Positions 58,011 through 64,000 of a stretch of DNA of 64,000 nt are shown here, one piece after another. Position 1 is the first letter of the stretch, and each line of letters opens with the position of its first letter. Both the position numbers and the translations under genes were made by a program. The notes under the pieces were generated by a model. It did not search any database, had not been told where the DNA came from, and saw nothing but the letters and a program-made list of their open reading frames with translations. This DNA comes from Phycisphaerales bacterium AB-hyl4. GTDB taxonomy: Bacteria > Planctomycetota > Phycisphaerae > Phycisphaerales > Phycisphaeraceae. Location: the NCBI GenBank assembly GCA_041821185.1, contig JBGUBD010000004.1, positions 1-64,000 of the forward strand, given 5' to 3'.

Positions 58011-58892
58011 ATGCCTATGAACCAGCCTGACTTTCAGAAGATCACCCCCCTGCTGTTGATCAGCCCCAACGGCATGCTCGGCCGAGCGTGGCGTGAGCTG
58101 CTCGACGCGCACGGGTTGGATTACGAAACGGCAGCCCGCCCGGACTTTGATCTCAATCAGCCGGAGACAATCGAAGCGCATCTGGTGGATGGCGTGCGAA
58201 CCGTGATCAACTGCTCGGCGTGGACGGACGTCGACGGCGCGGAAACGCACGAAGCCGACGCGATGCTGGTCAACGGCGAAGCGGTGGGCCAACTCGCCCG
58301 CCGATGCCAGGCGATCAACGCCACGCTGGTGCACTACTCCACCGACTATGTTTTCAACGGCCGGGCGGAAACGCCCTATCGCACGGACCAGCCGCGCGAC
58401 CCGTTGAACGCCTACGGCCGAACGAAGGCTCGCGGCGAACTGCTCATCGAACAGTCCGGCTGCGAACACCTGATCATCCGCACGAGTTGGCTATACGCGC
58501 CGTGGGGCAGCAACTTTGTACGGACGATGGCGCGGCTGACGGCGGAGAAGCCGACGCTTCGCGTGGTGGACGACCAGCGCGGCAGGCCAACGAGTTGCGA
58601 ACACCTCGCAACCACATCGCTGGCGCTGCTGCAAAACGGCGGGCGGGGCGTTTACCACATCACCGACGGCGGCGAATGCACCTGGTGCGAGTTTACGCAG
58701 GAGATCAATCGGCAGCTCGGGCATTCGTGTGATGTGCAGCCTTGCACGACGGACGAGTTTCCCCGCCCTGCGAAGCGGCCGGCGTACAGTGTGCTCGACC
58801 TCAGCGAAGCGGAGCACTTGGTCGGGCCGATGCCGGAGTGGAAAGTGAACCTGCGGTCGGTTTTGGACAGGATGGCGGGATCGACGGAATGA
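58011..58892 (+). CDS. rfbD: dTDP-4-dehydrorhamnose reductase
   Basis: A 293-residue SDR enzyme for the last step of dTDP-rhamnose synthesis. The nucleotide loop is LLLISPNGMLGRAWREL, where the usual first Gly region is SPNG. Then come VINCSAWTDVDGAETHEADA, VHYSTDYVFNGRAETPYRTD, and the YxxxK motif NAYGRTKARGELL. The middle has LIIRTSWLYAPWGSNFV. It is in the rfb operon, 55 bases after the epimerase-like gene. Confidence 0.9.
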   Translation: MPMNQPDFQKITPLLLISPNGMLGRAWRELLDAHGLDYETAARPDFDLNQPETIEAHLVDGVRTVINCSAWTDVDGAETHEADAMLVNGEAVGQLARRCQAINATLVHYSTDYVFNGRAETPYRTDQPRDPLNAYGRTKARGELLIEQSGCEHLIIRTSWLYAPWGSNFVRTMARLTAEKPTLRVVDDQRGRPTSCEHLATTSLALLQNGGRGVYHITDGGECTWCEFTQEINRQLGHSCDVQPCTTDEFPRPAKRPAYSVLDLSEAEHLVGPMPEWKVNLRSVLDRMAGSTE

Positions 58893-58930
58893 CAATCAAG
58901 GTTAGAGCGAGTTGAACCCAGGTATCGCGT

Positions 58931-58968
58931 TCAGCCCCGCCGCCCCCGCGTGGGCGCGTGGGCTAAAC
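58931..58968. repeat. GCCCCGCC...GGGCTAAA repeat
   Basis: TCAGCCCCGCCGCCCCCGCG and then a short inverted part ending GGGCTAAACAG; related to the elements at 100 and 14582. It sits between rfbD and rfbB. Confidence 0.5.
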
Positions 58969-59022
58969 AGGGTGCTTGAGTCGGCGGCTGACGGACCATG
59001 ACAGACTCGGAACAGACACGCT

Positions 59023-60048
59023 ATGAAAATTCTGCTTACTGGCGGCTCAGGCTTTATCGGTTCGAACTTTGTCCGGTTTGTGTTGCGCGAACGGCCTGGG
59101 TATCAGGTGATCAACCTCGATGCGCTGACTTACTCCGGCAATCCGGAGAACCTGGCCGACATCGAGAGCGATGAGCGGTATCGCTTCGTGCATGGTGATA
59201 TTCGTGACATCGATCGCGTGGCGGAGTTGATTGAAGAGGCGGACGCGGTGGTGCACATGGCGGCGGAGAGCCATGTCGACCGTTCGATCATGGACGCGCG
59301 GCCGTTTGTTGAGTCGAACGCGCTGGGAACGCAGACGGTGATCGACGCGCTGCGTCGGGCGAACCCGAAGCTGACTAAGCGGCTGGTTCATGTGTCGACC
59401 GACGAGGTGTATGGCACGCTGCCGCTGGACAAGCCGGAGGTGAAGTTCACCGAAGACACACCATTGCAGCCGAACAGTCCGTATGCGGCGAGCAAGACGG
59501 CGAGCGACCTGTTCGTTCGCGCGGCGTTTCACACGTTCGGCATGGATGTGTGCATCACGCGGTGTTCGAATAACTTTGGCCCTTACCAGTTTCCGGAGAA
59601 GGTCATTCCGCTGTTCGTGACGAACCTGATCGAAGGCAAGAAGGTGCCGCTGTACGGCGACGGCCGAAACGTGCGCGACTGGCTGCATGTGGAAGATCAT
59701 TGTGAAGCTGTGCTGGCCGTGCTGGAGAAGGGGTCGGCCGGCGAGGTGTACAACATCGGCGGCAACAACGAACGGTCCAACCTGGAACTGACGCACAGCA
59801 TTCTCCAGGCGATGAACTGCGGCGAAGAGAAGATCGAATACGTGAAGGATCGGCTGGGGCATGACCTGCGGTACGCGATCGATGCGAGCAAGATCGAACG
59901 TGAACTGGGGTGGCGGCCGACGCGATCGGCCTGGCCGGGCGCGCTGGAGGCGACGGTGAAGTGGTACGTGGACAACCCGCAGTGGTGGCAGCGGGTGCGC
60001 AGCGGGGCGTACCGGACGTACTACGAGAAGCAGTACGGCAATGCGTGA
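59023..60048 (+). CDS. rfbB: dTDP-glucose 4,6-dehydratase
   Basis: A 341-residue extended SDR enzyme. The NAD loop is KILLTGGSGFIGSNFVRF, followed by LDALTYSGNPENLADI and HMAAESHVDRSI. The catalytic region is HVSTDEVYG and SPYAASKTASDLFVRA (YxxxK), followed by TRCSNNFGPYQFPEKVIP and DWLHVEDHCEAV. It converts dTDP-glucose to the 4-keto-6-deoxy sugar. It lies at the end of the rfbA-(epimerase)-rfbD-rfbB group. Confidence 0.95.
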   Translation: MKILLTGGSGFIGSNFVRFVLRERPGYQVINLDALTYSGNPENLADIESDERYRFVHGDIRDIDRVAELIEEADAVVHMAAESHVDRSIMDARPFVESNALGTQTVIDALRRANPKLTKRLVHVSTDEVYGTLPLDKPEVKFTEDTPLQPNSPYAASKTASDLFVRAAFHTFGMDVCITRCSNNFGPYQFPEKVIPLFVTNLIEGKKVPLYGDGRNVRDWLHVEDHCEAVLAVLEKGSAGEVYNIGGNNERSNLELTHSILQAMNCGEEKIEYVKDRLGHDLRYAIDASKIERELGWRPTRSAWPGALEATVKWYVDNPQWWQRVRSGAYRTYYEKQYGNA

Positions 60049-60111
60049 GGGGGCGGTTTCCGGGGGGTTGCGGGCCATTCGAGCACCGGCCTGCGGTTGG
60101 GCTGCGGACAG

Positions 60112-60141
60112 TTGCCCTGCAATCACATCTTGCGGTAGGAT
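60112..60141 (+). promoter_or_regulatory. Candidate promoter upstream of the UbiE-like gene
   Basis: TTGCCC (60112-60117) and TAGGAT (60136-60141) are 18 bases apart. A nine-residue mini-ORF (ATG 60150 to TGA 60179) begins eight bases after the -10 and could be a leader peptide. The gap of about 230 bases between rfbB and the next start shows nothing else. Confidence 0.35.
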
Positions 60142-60276
60142 GGGGGGCTATGACGTGGGTTGGCCCTATCGCCCGTTGATGCGTCGGTCTGTCAATCTGC
60201 TGCTGGTTTACCCCCCACGCGACCCTGCGCCGACGCGGGGCGACCACTATTTGTTCGTATCAGGAAGGTCATTGCC

Positions 60277-61062
60277 GTGACAGAACAACAATCCCTCTCT
60301 GCCGCCGACGCGACGCGTACGCAACCGCACGGTGACCTGACCGCCTACTACGGCGAGCCGGAGAACCGCAAGGAATATCTACGCGAGTTGTTTGACGATA
60401 CGGCGATGGACTACGACCGGATTCTTCAATACGCCTTCTTCGGCACGGGGAATTTTTACCGTCGGCGGGCGTTGCGCTTCGCCGGGCTGAAGCCGGGCAT
60501 GAAACTGCTTGATGTGGCTTGCGGGACGGGCGTGGTGACGGTGCAGGCGCTGCACACGCTTGAGCCGGAGGACATCGTCTGCGTCGATCCGAGTCCGGGG
60601 ATGCGGAAGGTCGCCAGCGAGAAGCTTGGCGAGCGGACGCCGGTGCTCGAAGGCAGTGCCGAGCATCTGCCGGTGGAAGACAATCAATTCGATTTGCTGA
60701 CGATGGGCTACGCGTTGCGGCATGTGACGTCGCTGGAAGATGCGTTCACCGAGTATTTCCGCGTGCTCAAGCCGGGCGGGAAGGTGATGCTGCTGGAGAT
60801 TTCCAGGCCGAAGGGCCGGGTGTCGCGCTTTTTCACTCGGCTGTACATGCGGGATCTCGTGCCGTTGATCAGCCGTATCGTTGCGCGGCGTGAGCGTGGG
60901 CATACGTTGATGCGTTATTTCTGGGAGAGCATTGACCAGTGCGTGCCGCCGCAGACGATTCTCGATGCGCTGGAGAGTTGCGGGTTCAAGGATGTGTCGC
61001 GGCGGGCGGAGCTTGGGATTTTCTCGGCGTATATCGCGACGAAGCCCGAGGGTAACGACTGA
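60277..61062 (+). CDS. UbiE/MenG-like SAM-dependent methyltransferase
   Basis: A 261-residue protein. The UbiE-type N-terminus (VRELFDDTAMDYDRI-like: RELFDDTAMDYDRILQY) leads to motif I MKLLDVACGTGVVTVQAL, VCVDPSPGMRKVA, FDLLTMGYALRHVTSLEDAF and FRVLKPGGKVMLLEISRP. These are the landmarks of the quinone-biosynthesis C-methyltransferases, but the final substrate could differ because no men or ubi genes are adjacent. The start is GTG, with AGGAAGG eight bases upstream. Confidence 0.82.
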   Translation: MTEQQSLSAADATRTQPHGDLTAYYGEPENRKEYLRELFDDTAMDYDRILQYAFFGTGNFYRRRALRFAGLKPGMKLLDVACGTGVVTVQALHTLEPEDIVCVDPSPGMRKVASEKLGERTPVLEGSAEHLPVEDNQFDLLTMGYALRHVTSLEDAFTEYFRVLKPGGKVMLLEISRPKGRVSRFFTRLYMRDLVPLISRIVARRERGHTLMRYFWESIDQCVPPQTILDALESCGFKDVSRRAELGIFSAYIATKPEGND

Positions 61063-61228
61063 CATTTTTCCGGTCTGAAGGCTTGGCTGTGTCGCGTAAC
61101 GAAGCGTGCGTGTGACGGCGAAGCTTGTGTGACGCGCTCCGCTGCGCTTCACGGCTAACGTGCCAGGCGCAGAGGCGATCGAGGCTGGGGGCGTTCGGCG
61201 ACGAAAGATCCATAAGTGTCTGGGACGT

Positions 61229-62515
61229 ATGTCACCGACCACTGACGAAACCTGCTTTCGGCCTGTCGCGGTCACGCCGACGTATAACAACGCCGGCACG
61301 TTGATCGATGTGCTGTCGCGCATCGAAAACCAGGGTGTGCCGATCGTCGTGGTGAATGACGGCTCGACGGACGCCACTGCCGAGCGGCTTGCTGCATGGA
61401 CGAGCGAGCCACGCGCGGTCGCGGTGGAGGTGGTGACGCATCCGCAGAATCGCGGCAAGTCGGCGGCGCTGCAGACCGGCTTCGCCCGCGCCCGCGAGCT
61501 GGGTTATACGCATGCGCTGAGTATCGACACGGACGGCCAACTCGATCCGGAGGAGATGCCCGACCTGCTGGAAGTGGCCCGGCGCGAGCCGAGGGCGCTG
61601 GTGGTGGGCTATCGCGATGCGTCGACGCACAACGGCCCGGCGCGAAGCATGCTCGGCAGGCGAATGAGCAACCTGGGCATACGGCTGGCGTGCGGGGCGA
61701 AGCTGGAAGACAGCCAGTGCGGGATGCGGGTGTATCCGCTGGCCCTGGTGGAGGGCGTGTCGTGTCGAGGGCAGCATTTCGTATTTGAGACGGAGATCAT
61801 CACGCGTGCGGCGTGGGCGGGGTGTCCGATCGAACAGGTGCCGGTGACGAGCCGATACTTTCCGCCAAACGTGCGGGTGAGCCACTTTCGACCGGTGATG
61901 GACACGATGCTTTGCCTGCGGCTGCACGCGAGGCTGTTGGCACGCAGTTTGATGCCGTGGCCGCACCGTCAACTGTGGCAGGATGCGTCGGCGGCGGATG
62001 ATGGCGAACGGCCTGCGTGGTGGCGGCGGGCGCTGCGGTGGCTGGACCCGCGTCGGCTGTGGCATGAACTGCGGCGAGACTCGGTGAGCCGATGGTCGTT
62101 CGCGACGGGGTTGTCGCTGGGGACGCTGATTGCGAATCTGCCGATCTATGGCTTTCAGACGCTGTTGAGCCTGTACCTGGCGAAGCGGCTGCATCTGCAT
62201 CCGCTGCCGGTGGTGACGGGGTCGCATCTGTCGATGCCGCCGATGGGTCCGGTGCTGGTGGTGGCGGCGATCTTCGTGGGGCATCTGCTCTTGGAAGGCC
62301 GTTGGCCGACGGGGATTGAAATTGAAGGCCGAGCGAGCGAGCTGGTGAGCCTGCCGGGGCGGGTGCTGCTGGCGTGGCTGGTGGGGTCGGTGCTGGTGGG
62401 CGTGGCGTGCATGGCGGTGACGTTTGTCGGATGTCTGGCACTGCTGCGGTTGCTGCCGATGGAAGAGAGGCCCGCGAAAGGCGGGGGCGATGGTGGCGAG
62501 GCGGGGGTTGGGTGA
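61229..62515 (+). CDS. Family 2 glycosyltransferase fused to a DUF2062 membrane domain
   Basis: A 428-residue protein. Residues about 10-235 form a GT-A (GT2) domain with AVTPTYNNAGTLIDVL, IVVVNDGSTDATAERL, NRGKSAALQTGFARA and the donor-metal motif SIDTDGQLDPEEM. Residues about 285-410 have several membrane helices and match DUF2062 (SRWSFATGLSLGTLIANLP, FQTLLSLYLAKRL). It probably builds a lipid-linked sugar at the membrane. The start was chosen at ATG 61229; earlier codons do not resemble GT2. It stands 166 bases after the methyltransferase. Confidence 0.85.
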   Translation: MSPTTDETCFRPVAVTPTYNNAGTLIDVLSRIENQGVPIVVVNDGSTDATAERLAAWTSEPRAVAVEVVTHPQNRGKSAALQTGFARARELGYTHALSIDTDGQLDPEEMPDLLEVARREPRALVVGYRDASTHNGPARSMLGRRMSNLGIRLACGAKLEDSQCGMRVYPLALVEGVSCRGQHFVFETEIITRAAWAGCPIEQVPVTSRYFPPNVRVSHFRPVMDTMLCLRLHARLLARSLMPWPHRQLWQDASAADDGERPAWWRRALRWLDPRRLWHELRRDSVSRWSFATGLSLGTLIANLPIYGFQTLLSLYLAKRLHLHPLPVVTGSHLSMPPMGPVLVVAAIFVGHLLLEGRWPTGIEIEGRASELVSLPGRVLLAWLVGSVLVGVACMAVTFVGCLALLRLLPMEERPAKGGGDGGEAGVG

Positions 62516-62523
62516 GTCGGTGA

Positions 62524-62553
62524 CCCACGGATTCGCTGCGCTATATCCGTGGG
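62524..62553. repeat. CCCACGG palindrome, identical to the copy at 3689
   Basis: Arms CCCACGGAT and ATCCGTGGG with a TCGCTGCGCTAT centre. This 30-base unit and the following CTTT equal the copy between glcD and glcE, nearly 59 kb away, which suggests recent spread or gene conversion. Confidence 0.8.
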
Positions 62554-62580
62554 CTTTCATGGTGCTTGATGGGAAAAGGT

Positions 62581-63897
62581 ATGGACGCGAAACAGGACTA
62601 TGACGTGTTGATCGTTGGCGGCGGGCCGACGGGGTCGACGGCGGCGCTGGCGCTGGCACGCAAGGGCTGGCGGGTGGCGATCCTGGAGAAGGCGACGTTT
62701 CCGCGCTTTCAGATCGGCGAGTCGTTTCTGCCGGCGGGCCTGGATGTGATCCAGAAGCTGGGCCTGGAAGAGCGGGTGAGGCAGATGCCGCACGTCGACA
62801 AGTATGGCGTTGAGTTCGCATTCGGCGACGGTAGAGACTGCCCCTACTTCGACTTCGGGCTGGTAATGACGGACCGTTCGAAGCAGGCGTTCAACGCGGC
62901 GCGGGCGGACTACGACCAGATGCTCATTGATGCGGCGAAGGAGGCGGGCGCGACGGTGCACCAGCCAGTAACGGTGCGCGAGATTGAACAGCTTGCAGAT
63001 GATGCTGTTCGACTCGGGACGGACAAGGGCACGTTCACCGGGCGATACGTGCTGGACGCGAGCGGGCAGGCGACGTTGCTCGGCAAGCATTTGAATATCC
63101 GCACGCCGCTGCCGGACGATCATCTCCAGAACGTGGCGTACTTCGGGCATTTTGAGAACGTCGTGCGTCAGGCGGGCAAGCGCCAGGGCGACCCGACCAT
63201 CGTGATGTGTGACGAAGGCTGGTTCTGGATCATTCCGTTGAACGAGCAACACACGAGCGTGGGCGTGGTGCTTCGGCCACACATCCAGAAGCAGGTTGGC
63301 GTGCCGGCGGACCAGATGTTGCAGTGGGCGATTGCGCGCAGTCCGCTGATGCGTGAGCGGATGGCGAACGCGGTCGGGCCGGACCGGAACAAGGTGCGTG
63401 GCGACTTCAGCTACCGTTGCGATCCGTCGGCCGGGCCGGGCTATTTTCTCATCGGCGATGCGGCGATGTTTCTCGACCCGGTGTTTTCCACCGGCGTGTG
63501 CGTGGGCATGCGGTCGGCGCTGTGCGTGAGCGAGCATCTGGACCGGGTGCTTGCAGGCAAGCTCGCCCCGGCGAAGGCGCGGCGGCAATGCATGACGGGC
63601 CATCGCAAGAGCATGAAGCTGCTCGTGCGTTCGATTCAACACTACTACCGGCACAGCTTCCGCGAGTTTCTCATGCAGGGGCAGGGGCCGCTGAAGATGC
63701 ACTGCGCATTCATCACCGTGGTGGCGGGCTACGTGGTGCCGCGGACACCGCCCGGCGTGTGGTGGCGGTATCGGCTGTTCGAGCTTTGCATGCTCATCCA
63801 GGATCGGCTGCCACTCGCGCCGCGACACGCGCGGTTTTCGCTGCTCGCCCAACCCGCCGAAGCACCGGAACCGACGCGCGAGCCGGCGGCGGTATGA
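62581..63897 (+). CDS. FAD-dependent oxidoreductase, halogenase / geranylgeranyl-reductase-like
   Basis: A 438-residue flavoprotein of the tryptophan-halogenase-like / geranylgeranyl reductase group. The N-terminal FAD loop is DYDVLIVGGGPTGSTAALAL, followed by PRFQIGESFLPAGLDV, which is typical of these enzymes. Later blocks are GRYVLDASGQATLL, YFLIGDAAMFLDPVFSTGV, and WFWIIPLNEQHTSVGVV. The WxWxIP motif of flavin halogenases is present in the form WFWIIP, but the catalytic Lys cannot be confirmed. Start 62581 was chosen; 62569 is possible. The product is unknown, possibly lipid or pigment modification. Confidence 0.78.
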   Translation: MDAKQDYDVLIVGGGPTGSTAALALARKGWRVAILEKATFPRFQIGESFLPAGLDVIQKLGLEERVRQMPHVDKYGVEFAFGDGRDCPYFDFGLVMTDRSKQAFNAARADYDQMLIDAAKEAGATVHQPVTVREIEQLADDAVRLGTDKGTFTGRYVLDASGQATLLGKHLNIRTPLPDDHLQNVAYFGHFENVVRQAGKRQGDPTIVMCDEGWFWIIPLNEQHTSVGVVLRPHIQKQVGVPADQMLQWAIARSPLMRERMANAVGPDRNKVRGDFSYRCDPSAGPGYFLIGDAAMFLDPVFSTGVCVGMRSALCVSEHLDRVLAGKLAPAKARRQCMTGHRKSMKLLVRSIQHYYRHSFREFLMQGQGPLKMHCAFITVVAGYVVPRTPPGVWWRYRLFELCMLIQDRLPLAPRHARFSLLAQPAEAPEPTREPAAV

Positions 63898-63919
63898 CGC
63901 CACGCGACGCCCGGTCCGC

Positions 63920-63925
63920 TACAAT
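63920..63925 (+). promoter_or_regulatory. -10-like hexamer TACAAT before the last gene
   Basis: TACAAT ends six bases before the GTG at 63932, the same gap as at other genes in this window. Confidence 0.35.
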
Positions 63926-63931
63926 TCAAAC

Positions 63932-64000
63932 GTGACTGACTCACTCGACCAACTCATGCAGCGGGCCAGCGAAGCGCTGGTGAAGATGGACTACCTCGGC
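63932..64000 (+). CDS. Start of a gene cut by the window end
   Basis: The first 23 codons from a GTG start (MTDSLDQLMQRASEALVKMD and onward) remain open to the end of the window. The style, with RASEALVKMDYLG, suggests a helical repeat protein, but too little is visible to assign a family. Confidence 0.4.
   Translation, partial: MTDSLDQLMQRASEALVKMDYLG

Overview
The window looks like a chromosomal segment of a high-GC planctomycete, most likely of the Phycisphaerae type. The support is indirect: a DUF4159 gene, DUF1028, ThuA and Gfo/Idh/MocA carbohydrate genes, an M56 peptidase carrying carboxypeptidase-regulatory-like modules, an EF-Tu with a planctomycete-like non-canonical switch I, and very many dispersed hairpin repeats. 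No phage, insertion sequence, integrase or CRISPR array was seen.

Layout. 1-835: end of a heme-copper oxidase cluster (a partial gene, then a subunit III). 961-5311 (-): glycolate oxidase operon glcD-glcE-glcF. 5377-8562 (-): a lipoprotein, a sugar isomerase, a ThuA protein and a DUF62 SAM hydrolase. 8624-10937 (-): rpoN and recR. 11076-12381: two divergent receiver-only response regulators. 12497-15933: a methyltransferase convergent with the ribosomal operon rplK-rplA-rplJ-rplL (-). 16180-20710 (+): rmuC, argG and a ThuA/dehydrogenase fusion. 20730-28131 (-): a BlaI-type repressor, an M56 (BlaR1-like) membrane protease and a large secreted thioredoxin-fold protein. 28695-34945: tRNA-Leu, recN, mfd and a GNAT acetyltransferase. 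35082-43205: an ABC exporter, a HEAT-repeat protein, secreted proteins, an MBL-fold hydrolase, and a membrane protein coupled to DUF4159. 43271-45474: DAHP synthase, a small membrane protein and DUF1028. 45859-48957 (+): tRNA-Thr, tuf, rpmG, tRNA-Trp, secE, nusG. 49041-53925: mutS, a phosphodiesterase/phosphatase and a cupin. 54000-60048: a two-domain glycosyltransferase and the dTDP-sugar genes rfbA, rfbC-like, rfbD, rfbB. 60277-64000: a UbiE-like methyltransferase, a GT2-DUF2062 protein, a halogenase/reductase-like flavoprotein and the start of one more gene.

Most unusual features. (1) At least ten families of short hairpin repeats fill intergenic gaps. Some sit in frame inside conserved proteins: GlcD, GlcF, Mfd and three places in MutS. 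The two families found inside MutS, Mfd and GlcD are tandem 7-nt units that, for the main variants, read without stops in all six frames and encode a rotating heptapeptide. (2) The M56 protease of the BlaI pair lacks a penicillin-binding sensor. Instead it carries an ectodomain that also forms the N-terminal part of the secreted TlpA-like protein encoded next to it, which suggests an undescribed envelope-sensing system. (3) Many genes have a -10-like hexamer about six bases before the start codon, which predicts frequent leaderless mRNAs.

All function calls come from reading motifs; no database search was run.
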